The position numbers and the translations under genes were made by a program. From NCBI GenBank assembly GCA_026393955.1, contig JAPKZE010000026.1:1-7103 (forward strand): 7,103 nt of DNA, given 5' to 3'. Position 1 is the stretch's first letter; every line of letters starts with the position of its first letter. Under the pieces are notes generated by a model. It had not been told where the DNA came from, did no database searches, and saw only the letters and a program-made list of their open reading frames with translations. This DNA comes from Candidatus Aminicenantota bacterium (lineage in GTDB: Bacteria; Acidobacteriota; Aminicenantia; Aminicenantales; Saccharicenantaceae). This document shows positions 1 to 7,103 of the stretch, one piece after another.

Positions 1-33
1 CCGTTATTGACAAAGTCCCTGATAAGAACAACA

Positions 34-318
34 ATGGTCAAGATGACCAAGACGGGCAGGATCATCTGGGGCACGCTGGCCGCGGCCGGCTTCGGCCTTC
101 TCCTGGGACCGCAGACGATGAGGCCGGGGTCCCAGACGACGGCCCAAGAACCCCCTCCCCGGGAAGTTCAGAAGCCCAGCTACAATTACATGGATAGTTT
201 CCTTTCCCGGAGCACGAACCCGCTGGGACTCAAGGACGACCCGGCGGCGCGGCGGATGCTCGGCCAGGGTCCGGTGGCCTGGGCCGTCCGGGCCGGGTCC
301 CGCCACATTCTCGACTAG
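34..318 (+). CDS. Small hypothetical protein with N-terminal hydrophobic segment
   Basis: I do not recognise this protein. From the ATG at 34 it has 94 residues: a basic N-terminus (VKMTKTGR), one hydrophobic stretch (roughly residues 9-24, IIWGTLAAAGFGLLLG), then a Pro/Gln-rich linker and a polar C-terminal part containing NYMDSFLSRSTNPLGL and ending RHILD. This looks like an exported protein or one held by a signal anchor. There is no lipobox cysteine. The start is uncertain. The frame is open to the left edge, with a TTG at 7 and a second ATG at 43, and none has a convincing Shine-Dalgarno. I chose 34 because the codons before it (TTA, ATA, AGA, ACA) are AT-rich and unlike the rest of the window. 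It lies 41 bases upstream of the kinase gene on the same strand, so it could be part of that locus or the end of another operon. GC-ending codons support real coding, but its small size keeps confidence moderate. Confidence 0.5.
   Translation: MVKMTKTGRIIWGTLAAAGFGLLLGPQTMRPGSQTTAQEPPPREVQKPSYNYMDSFLSRSTNPLGLKDDPAARRMLGQGPVAWAVRAGSRHILD
35..49. repeat. Short inverted repeat over the candidate start codon
   Basis: TGGTCA (35-40) and TGACCA (44-49) form a perfect 6-bp inverted repeat with a 3-base spacer. It overlaps the ATG chosen for the small upstream ORF and includes the alternative ATG at 43. It could be a small operator or an mRNA hairpin at the start site, but an arm of six bases can occur by chance. 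The symmetry is seen directly; any function is inference. Confidence 0.3.
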
Positions 319-359
319 GGATTTTTTTTTATGATCTGGATTCAATTTTTTGGATACCG
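319..359 (+). promoter_or_regulatory. AT-rich island, candidate promoter of the two-component genes
   Basis: This is the only clearly AT-rich stretch in a GC-rich window. It holds nine consecutive T (322-330), a -10-like hexamer TATGAT (330-335), and a second T-rich stretch (346-351). A start about seven bases after the hexamer would give a leader of under 20 bases before the kinase ATG at 360. No good -35 hexamer is visible at the usual spacing. No -24/-12 sigma-54 element is visible either, so autoregulation by the downstream sigma-54 activator is not supported here. The ribosome site ahead of 360 is poor (only GGA at 352-354). The T run could instead end transcription of the upstream ORF, but the stem before it is weak. 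Confidence 0.35.
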
Positions 360-3203
360 ATGAAGAAAACGCTGGCCTTCGTCTTCGTGCCGCTCCTGGC
401 CGTCCTGACCCTGGGCACAATGAACGTCACTCGGAAGATCAAGTGGCGGGACGTCACGGACGGCGTCACCTGGAAGGCCACCGGCGAAGGCCTCCAGGCC
501 GTCCTCGTCGACCCCGCGAGCGAGGCCTTTCTGCGGGCCGGCATCCGCAAGGGGGACGTCCTCACCGCCATCAACAAGGTCCCGGTGCGGACGAAGAGCG
601 ACGTCCTCAAGAGCCTCTGGCAGGCCGCGGCGACCGACCAGAGCATCAACTACGAGATCAACAAAGAGGGCATGCAGATCTACCCGACCTTCTATCCCCA
701 GCGGAAGGCGGCCAATCCCATCTACTATTACCTCGTCCTCGTCGGCCTGATGACGCTGGGCATCGGGCTGGTCGTCTATTTCAACTCGCGGGGGCTGATG
801 TCCCTCCCCTACATCTTCTTCTATCTCCTGGCGCTGACCTTCGCCGCGTTCATGATCTTCTCGCCGACCGGGGAGATGACGGCCCTCGACACGGTCTTCT
901 ATGCGCTCGACAAGATCGCCTTCCTGGCTTTCCCGCCCCTCCTGCTCCACTTCTTCATGATCTTCCCGCTGCGCAACCGGTTCCTCAAGGACCATCCCAA
1001 CCTCCTCCTGGCCCTCTATGCGCCGGCCGGGCTCCTCTTCCTGGCCCGTCTCCGGATGCATCTGCCGTTGCCCCGCCCGCTCGCCGAGGCGGCCGTCCTC
1101 CGAACCCAGGACGGCCTCGAGCGCCTCGAGCTCCTCCATTTCGCGGTGCTCGCCCTCATCACGCTGGCCCTCCTGGCGGCGAGCTCGCGGCGGGCCCCCA
1201 ACATCCTGCTCAAGAAGCAGCTCCGCATCATCGTCGGCGGGCTGGCCTTCGGCGTTCTCCCGTCGACGGTCTTCTACATCGTCCCGTTCGTCGCCGGCGG
1301 ACGGCCGTCCACGGGCGCCGAGCTGACGGTCCTGCTCCAGGCCCTCATCCCCCTCGTCTTCTCCTATTCCATCTCGCGCTACCGCCTGGTCGACATCGAG
1401 GTCGTCCTCAAGAAGGCGGCCACTCTGACCTTCTCCTTCTTCGTCATCGCCTCCCTCTATTTCTTCGTCAGCTCCCGGACCCGCGTCTTCTCCGAGAACA
1501 GGCTCAACGCCGTCGTTCTCGGCGTCCTGGCCATCGTTCTCGGCGCGACCCTGTTCACGCCGCTCAAGCGGATGTTCCAGACCCTCCTCGACCGGGCCAT
1601 CTATAAAAGGAGCTACGAATACCGGAAGACCCTGCTGTCGATCACCCGCGACCTCAACCGGGAGCGGAACCTCGGCAAGCTGGCCGGCTCGCTCCTCGAG
1701 GCCATCGCCAACGCCCTCAACCTCAAGCGGCTGGCCCTCTTGCTGGCCGACGAGAACGACCAACAGTCGTTCCAAGTCCTCAAGACCAAGGGGGAGGGCC
1801 CCGAGCTCGCCGGGCGGACCGTCTTCGACAACTGGCTGGCCGAGCAGCTCCGGGCGAGGGACTGGCTCGGCTTCATCGCGGCTTCCGAGTCGGAACCCGC
1901 CCGGGCGGCCATGGAGAAGCTCGCGGACCTCGGCTTCTACCACGTCCTGCCGCTCAAGGTCGAGGACAAGGTGGTCGGCTGCCTGGTCATGGGCAAGAAG
2001 CACGACGGGTCCTACTTCTCCCGGGAGGATTGGGAGCTGCTGACGACGATCTCGGGCTCGGCCGCACTGGCCCTGGAGAACGCCGACCTTTACGGCCGCG
2101 AGACGGTCCGGGCCATGGAGATGCAGCGGCTCAAGGACTACAGCGAGAACATCATCGAGAGCCTGACCGTCGGCGTCTCCGTCATCGACGAGGCGGGCCT
2201 GGTCATCGGCTGGAACCGGGTCCTCGAGGACCAGGTGGGCATCCGCAAGGAGGCCGCCCTCGGCCGGGGTCTTCGGGACGTCTTCGGTCCCGGACCCTAC
2301 GGCGCCCTCTTCCCGGAGGAGGGCCAGCCGGACTTCCGCCTCCTCAGCGAGATCACGATGGAGACGCCCGCCGGGGGGAAGAAAACCTTCGACATCGCCC
2401 GCACGCCGCTGCTCGACAACGCCCTCCAGCCCTACGGGACGATCATCGTCTTCGAGGACATCACCGACAAGATCCAGCTCCAGCAGCAGCTGCTGACCTC
2501 GGAGAAGCTGGCCTCGATCGGGCTGCTCTCGGCCGGCGTCGCCCACGAGATCAACACGCCCCTGACGGGCATCTCCAGCTACATCCAGATGCTCCAGAAA
2601 AAGCTCACCGACACGCATTACGCCAAGATCCTGGAGAAGGTCGAGGCCCAGACCGACCGGGTCGCCCGCATCATCAAGAACCTCCTGGCCTTCGCCCGCA
2701 GCCCCTCGGAGGCCGCGTTCCAGCGCGTCGACATCAAGAGCAGCATCGAGGAGATCCTGTCCCTCATCGACTACAAGCTCAAGAACATGAACATCCGCCT
2801 GGTCCTCGAGCTCGCGCCCGTCCCCCCCATCTACGTCCAGGGCGAAAGGCTCCAGCAGGTCTTCATCAACATCATCCTCAACGCCCTCGACGCCATGCCC
2901 GGAGGCGGCGAGCTCCGGATCCGGCTCGCCGTCGAGGACGGGGCCCAGGTCGTCCGCATCTCCGACACGGGCACGGGCATCCGGCCCGAGCACCGCTCCC
3001 GCATCTTCGATCCGTTCTTCACGACCAAGGGCGTCGGTAAGGGCACCGGGCTGGGCCTGTCCATCAGCTACGCCATCGTCAAGGAGCATGACGGCCGCAT
3101 CGACGTCCAGAGCGAGGTCGGCCGCGGCACGACCTTCATCATCACCCTGCCGGCCGGCCGCGACGGCGGCGGGCGGCCGGCCGCGCCGGCCCCGAGGACA
3201 TAA
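360..3203 (+). CDS. Membrane sensor histidine kinase: PDZ, multi-pass membrane region, GAF, PAS, HisKA, HATPase
   Basis: This 947-residue kinase should autophosphorylate in response to a membrane or envelope signal and pass phosphate to the NtrC-type regulator encoded directly downstream. In order: a hydrophobic signal anchor (about 4-20); a PDZ-like domain (about 40-105, with LRAGIRKGDVLTAINKVPV); about nine further membrane helices (near 121-141, 149-168, 184-204, 215-231, 258-274, 286-308, 322-338, 354-371, 383-400); a GAF domain (about 420-575); a PAS domain (about 590-700); the dimerisation/phosphotransfer helices with H729 in AHEINTPL; and the ATPase domain with the N box around N841, G1 DTGTGI (869-874), F box FDPFFTTK (883-890) and G2 GKGTGLGL (893-900). 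Ten helices put the PDZ outside and the catalytic part in the cytosol. E730 and T733 are the residues expected for kinase and phosphatase activity, so it is probably bifunctional. There is no HAMP. The helix-bundle-GAF-HK layout recalls PrsK-type kinases, but the PDZ differs. The signal is unknown. Confidence 0.96.
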   Translation: MKKTLAFVFVPLLAVLTLGTMNVTRKIKWRDVTDGVTWKATGEGLQAVLVDPASEAFLRAGIRKGDVLTAINKVPVRTKSDVLKSLWQAAATDQSINYEINKEGMQIYPTFYPQRKAANPIYYYLVLVGLMTLGIGLVVYFNSRGLMSLPYIFFYLLALTFAAFMIFSPTGEMTALDTVFYALDKIAFLAFPPLLLHFFMIFPLRNRFLKDHPNLLLALYAPAGLLFLARLRMHLPLPRPLAEAAVLRTQDGLERLELLHFAVLALITLALLAASSRRAPNILLKKQLRIIVGGLAFGVLPSTVFYIVPFVAGGRPSTGAELTVLLQALIPLVFSYSISRYRLVDIEVVLKKAATLTFSFFVIASLYFFVSSRTRVFSENRLNAVVLGVLAIVLGATLFTPLKRMFQTLLDRAIYKRSYEYRKTLLSITRDLNRERNLGKLAGSLLEAIANALNLKRLALLLADENDQQSFQVLKTKGEGPELAGRTVFDNWLAEQLRARDWLGFIAASESEPARAAMEKLADLGFYHVLPLKVEDKVVGCLVMGKKHDGSYFSREDWELLTTISGSAALALENADLYGRETVRAMEMQRLKDYSENIIESLTVGVSVIDEAGLVIGWNRVLEDQVGIRKEAALGRGLRDVFGPGPYGALFPEEGQPDFRLLSEITMETPAGGKKTFDIARTPLLDNALQPYGTIIVFEDITDKIQLQQQLLTSEKLASIGLLSAGVAHEINTPLTGISSYIQMLQKKLTDTHYAKILEKVEAQTDRVARIIKNLLAFARSPSEAAFQRVDIKSSIEEILSLIDYKLKNMNIRLVLELAPVPPIYVQGERLQQVFINIILNALDAMPGGGELRIRLAVEDGAQVVRISDTGTGIRPEHRSRIFDPFFTTKGVGKGTGLGLSISYAIVKEHDGRIDVQSEVGRGTTFIITLPAGRDGGGRPAAPAPRT
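3194..3198 (+). promoter_or_regulatory. Ribosome binding site of the response regulator
   Basis: GAGGA sits 8 bases before the ATG at 3207, inside the last codons of the kinase gene. It fixes the regulator start and suggests translational coupling: ribosomes ending at the TAA (3201-3203) finish almost on top of the next start. Confidence 0.7.
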
Positions 3204-3206
3204 GCC

Positions 3207-4598
<1,392 letters not shown>

Positions 4599-4605
4599 CC
4601 CATTC

Positions 4606-4660
4606 GTAAGAACGCCGGATTATTCCTCCGAGGCCACAAACACAAGACCGGCGTTCTTAC
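4606..4660. repeat. Perfect 13-bp inverted repeat (hairpin) after the response regulator
   Basis: GTAAGAACGCCGG (4606-4618) is exactly complementary to CCGGCGTTCTTAC (4648-4660), with a 29-base loop. It begins 7 bases after the regulator stop codon, in the space between two convergent genes, so it could stop or stabilise transcripts from either side. No T run follows on either strand, so it is not a canonical intrinsic terminator. The right arm overlaps a small competing hairpin (CTT-A-CCC, TTC loop, GGG-C-AAG; 4656-4672), so alternative folds are possible. The loop also contains GGCCACA (4632-4638), which can pair with TGTGGCC (4751-4757). Confidence 0.75.
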
Positions 4661-4679
4661 CCTTCGGGCAAGCCGATCC

Positions 4680-4763
4680 GGCCGCATCTGCTTCGTTGCA
4701 AAGGGCTCGCAGTACTCCGAGTACAGCTTCACCCTTTGACGCCTCGCATCTGTGGCCGCCTCG
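4680..4763. repeat. Imperfect palindromic intergenic element centred on GTACTC-C-GAGTAC
   Basis: The centre is a near-perfect palindrome, GTACTC (4712-4717), C, GAGTAC (4719-4724). It is flanked by a second matched pair, CAAAGGG (4699-4705) and CCCTTTG (4732-4738), and at the outer edges by GGCC (4680-4683) and GGCC (4754-4757). CGCATCTG also occurs twice as a direct repeat (4683-4690 and 4745-4752). With mismatches the segment can fold into one long stem on either strand. From memory the layout resembles dispersed intergenic repeats seen in some environmental bacterial genomes, but I cannot confirm copies elsewhere. It holds no credible coding region. Confidence 0.55.
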
Positions 4764-4773
4764 ACTCGCGAAT

Positions 4774-4790
4774 AGGCTAGGACAGGCTAG
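4774..4790. repeat. Short direct repeat AGGCTAG at the end of the peptidase gene
   Basis: AGGCTAG occurs at 4774-4780 and 4784-4790. On the minus strand the second copy contains the peptidase stop codon (TAG, 4787-4789), and the first places another TAG ten bases further on, out of frame. This may be a small duplication at the junction of the gene with the intergenic element, or chance. Confidence 0.4.
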
Positions 4791-7103
4791 TCGAACTTGC
4801 CCGGCACGGCCTTGTCCGGATTGATCCGGATCCGGTCCGGCTTCGCGGGCAGGGTGAACGACGCGGCCTCCGCCGCTTCGTCGACGACGATGAGGGTCCG
4901 CCCGCGGTCGCGCCCGCGGGTCCATTCGACCCAGAGGGGAAAGACGAACCGGCCCTTGACCTGGGTGACCCGGACGTCGATGCGGACGCCCTCGGGGACT
5001 TCGGTCTCGGTCCAGGTCGTCCGGACGTCGGGCAGCTCCCAGGAGGTGAACCAGCCCCGCACGAATTCCCCGAGGTCCCGGCCCGAGGCGGCCTCCATGG
5101 CGGCGAAGAACTGGGCCGTCCGGGCGGCCGCGTACTTGTGGCTCTCGAAGAAGGCCTTGAGCCCGGCCGCGAACGCCTCCGGGCCGAGGAGGTCCTGCAG
5201 CATGAACAGGACGAGCGCGGCCTTGTCATAGACGATGGCCTGGTAGGCCGTGAAATCGAAATAGCTCAGGCGCGAGCCCATGAGGATCGGCCCGCGGAAG
5301 GATTTCTTTTCGGTCCAGCGGGCGAATTTCCTCAGGATGGACGAGAAGGCCCCCTCGCCGTAGCGTTGCCGCAGGTAAGAGGCCGCGGCGAACTGGGCCA
5401 GGCCCTCGCTCAGCCACTGGTCCTTGTAAGAATCGAACGACACACCCTGGCCCCACCACTGGTGGGCGATCTCGTGGGCCAGGAAATACTCATCCCAGGC
5501 GGACAGGTCGACGGGCGTGTCGAGCGTCATCGGGAAGCCGGAATCGCCGATCCAGGGGACCTCGTTGAGGACGATGAACGAGGCCGGGCTGTGGCCGCCG
5601 AGAACGGGCCAGAGCCGCAGCACGATGCCCAGCTTTTCGTACGGGTAGGGGCCGAAGGCCCGGCCGTAGAAGTCGAGGATGTCGGCCGCCTGGTCGACCA
5701 GGGCCGGCCGCGAATCGAGGATCTCCGACGCGACGTGGGTCGAGATGGGCACCGGCCCGGGCCGCTCCTTCTTGGGGAGGAACTTTCCGACGATGAACGA
5801 CAGGTACTTCACCGGGGCGCGGGAGACGAACGTGTAGACGGCGTTGCCGGCCTTTTCGAGGGCGGCGACGTCCTCCATGTCCTCGCGCCGGCCCTGGGCC
5901 ACCAGCTCGCCGTTGGCGACGCAGCGGTACTCCGGCGGAACCATGACCGTCAGGCGGGCCGGGAAGTAGTCCTCCTCGGCCGGGCCGGGGTACCAGTTCC
6001 CGGCGTGGGAATAGAAGGCGGTCTCGTAGCGGGGCCGGAAGCGGATCTTGTCGCCGCTCCCGGCCTGTCCGATGACGTCGGTCGTCGGCGTCGCCGGCGC
6101 CAGGCGGCCGCGGTAGTAGATCTCGATCGACGTCGGCGTCTGCGCCTCCGGCGGCGAGACGAAATAGACATAGAGGATCCGGCGGACCTTGTCCACCGTG
6201 TAGAACAGCTCCCGCCCGGCCTCGTCCGCGATCTTGAGGATCTCGAGGTCGGGATTGAATCGGAACTTGAGGCTGTCCAGGAGGTCGACCTTGGGGATGA
6301 CCTCGATCAGGGCCTTGGCCGAGAGGGTGGACGAGGCGGGGACCAGGCTGAGGTCGAGGGTGTAGTGGCTGACGTCGAATTTCTCGGCGAACGAGAGGAA
6401 CATCTTCTTCTGGGGCAAGCCCGCAGGCCCGGCCTCGACAGCCGGGCTGTAGAGGCAGATCGTGCGGTCCTTGCCGTGATCGTAGAGGCTGACCTCCTCG
6501 CCGGAAAATGGATAGTAGATATAGACCATCTCCCCGAACCGGCGGGCCTTGAATTCGAAGACCGCCTCGTCGCCCTGGGGCAGGAAGGACAGGAGGCTCC
6601 CGTCGATGGAGCTCTCGATCGTATACGAGCGCGGGTAATTACGGGCGAAGACGGCCGCGGCCTTGTTCCGCTCGACGGCCGAGACGGCGGCCCCCGTACC
6701 GTCGGCCTCGATCACGATGTTGGCGCCGAACACCCCGGGCGCGCAGCGGATGAACAGGGATTCGACCTCGTCCTCGATGCGGTCCTTCTTGTAGAGGAGC
6801 TTGAGCTGGTGCTTCTCGTTGGCGTCGCCGGGCGTGAACGCGACCCGCCCCCGGCCGACGATGACGAGGGCCGTCTCAACGTTGGGGAGATTGTCGTAGA
6901 AGACGGCCGCGTCGGTGAAGGTGAAGTGGACGTCGGCGTGACGGACCTCGACCCGGCGGGCCCGCACGGCCCGGTCGGCGGGGACGCGGACCTTGTACAT
7001 CCGGGTCATGGTCCCCGTGACGTCGAGCCGGGCCACGGACCAGGCCCCCCCGCGGCTCTCCAGGCCGAGCGTCCAGGACTCGATGAGGGCCGCGTAGTCG
7101 TTC
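4787..7103 (-). CDS. M1-family (gluzincin) zinc metallopeptidase, N-terminus outside window
   Basis: This is an M1-clan metallopeptidase, related to aminopeptidase N and leukotriene A4 hydrolase, that should cleave peptides with a single catalytic zinc. Numbering from a GTG at 7036, it shows zinc motif HEIAH (H521, E522, H525), a third ligand E544 in WLSEG at exactly the family spacing (HEXXH-X18-E), and the transition-state tyrosine Y603 in VYDKAALVL. The GAMEN loop of aminopeptidases aligns with GGHSP (480-484), so the glutamate that binds the substrate amino-terminus is replaced by S483. The part before about residue 220 is beta-rich and unassigned; about 220-415 is the M1 N-terminal beta domain; 430-660 is the catalytic and helical part; the final 80 residues look like a beta-sandwich. 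The frame stays open for 22 more codons upstream of 7036 to the window edge, so the GTG is probably internal and the gene is 5'-partial. A signal peptide cannot be judged. It converges on the two-component genes and is transcribed separately. Confidence 0.93.
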   Translation of the reverse strand, partial: NDYAALIESWTLGLESRGGAWSVARLDVTGTMTRMYKVRVPADRAVRARRVEVRHADVHFTFTDAAVFYDNLPNVETALVIVGRGRVAFTPGDANEKHQLKLLYKKDRIEDEVESLFIRCAPGVFGANIVIEADGTGAAVSAVERNKAAAVFARNYPRSYTIESSIDGSLLSFLPQGDEAVFEFKARRFGEMVYIYYPFSGEEVSLYDHGKDRTICLYSPAVEAGPAGLPQKKMFLSFAEKFDVSHYTLDLSLVPASSTLSAKALIEVIPKVDLLDSLKFRFNPDLEILKIADEAGRELFYTVDKVRRILYVYFVSPPEAQTPTSIEIYYRGRLAPATPTTDVIGQAGSGDKIRFRPRYETAFYSHAGNWYPGPAEEDYFPARLTVMVPPEYRCVANGELVAQGRREDMEDVAALEKAGNAVYTFVSRAPVKYLSFIVGKFLPKKERPGPVPISTHVASEILDSRPALVDQAADILDFYGRAFGPYPYEKLGIVLRLWPVLGGHSPASFIVLNEVPWIGDSGFPMTLDTPVDLSAWDEYFLAHEIAHQWWGQGVSFDSYKDQWLSEGLAQFAAASYLRQRYGEGAFSSILRKFARWTEKKSFRGPILMGSRLSYFDFTAYQAIVYDKAALVLFMLQDLLGPEAFAAGLKAFFESHKYAAARTAQFFAAMEAASGRDLGEFVRGWFTSWELPDVRTTWTETEVPEGVRIDVRVTQVKGRFVFPLWVEWTRGRDRGRTLIVVDEAAEAASFTLPAKPDRIRINPDKAVPGKFD

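Noticed and set aside
64..90. Sigma-54 -24/-12 promoter-like sequence (GGGCACGCTGGCC)
   Set aside because: The GGCAC half is present, but no TTGC half lies at the required spacing, and the site is inside a coding frame.
295..330. Intrinsic terminator for the small upstream ORF
   Set aside because: The nine-T run is good, but the only adjacent stem is TCCC (298-301) with GGGA (318-321) across a 16-base loop, extended only by G-U pairs. This is too weak to call.
350..1606. Long plus-strand frame overlapping the 5' part of the kinase gene
   Set aside because: Its translation is Pro/Arg/Gly-rich and without domains; it is a frame shadow of the kinase gene, which has clear domains throughout.
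4606..4668. Canonical Rho-independent terminator after the response regulator
   Set aside because: The 13-bp stem is strong, but the loop is 29 bases and no T run follows on either strand, so I record it as an inverted repeat of unknown role.
4620..4925. A 101-codon minus-strand frame running from the peptidase end into the intergenic element
   Set aside because: It overlaps the C-terminal coding part of the M1 gene in another frame and its remainder is the palindromic element. There is no start signal and no recognisable domain.

Overview
The window is GC-rich with strongly GC-ending codons. The two-component genes contain almost no TTA, CTA or TCA codons. It reads as chromosomal DNA of a high-GC Gram-negative-type bacterium. 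The PDZ-bearing multi-pass kinase, the sigma-54 response regulator and the divergent M1 peptidase would fit an Acidobacteriota/Aminicenantota-like lineage. That placement is an impression from gene style only, since no rRNA or other marker gene is present.

Layout. (1) 1-318: a small, unrecognised ORF with an N-terminal hydrophobic segment, probably exported or membrane-anchored, whose true start is uncertain. (2) 319-359: a short AT-rich island with a run of nine T and a -10-like TATGAT, the best candidate promoter region for what follows. (3) 360-4598: a two-component pair. A 947-residue membrane histidine kinase (signal anchor, PDZ, about nine further membrane helices, GAF, PAS, HisKA, HATPase) is followed three bases after its stop codon by a 463-residue NtrC-family sigma-54 activator. 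(4) 4599-4786: a convergent intergenic region with no gene but several inverted repeats, including a perfect 13-bp pair and a possible pseudoknot. (5) 4787-7103, minus strand: an M1-family zinc metallopeptidase whose N-terminus runs off the right edge.

How it works together. The kinase most likely senses a signal at or outside the membrane through its PDZ domain and helix bundle, integrates cytosolic input through GAF and PAS, and phosphorylates the receiver domain of the adjacent regulator. The regulator would then drive sigma-54 promoters that are not visible here. The M1 gene is convergent with the pair, so it is not in the same operon and nothing here shows it to be a target.

Most worth a second look: the structured intergenic element, the M1 enzyme that keeps its zinc site but lacks the GAMEN exopeptidase motif, and the PDZ-fronted kinase whose stop codon is all that separates it in frame from its regulator. 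I did not find an obviously new multi-gene system.
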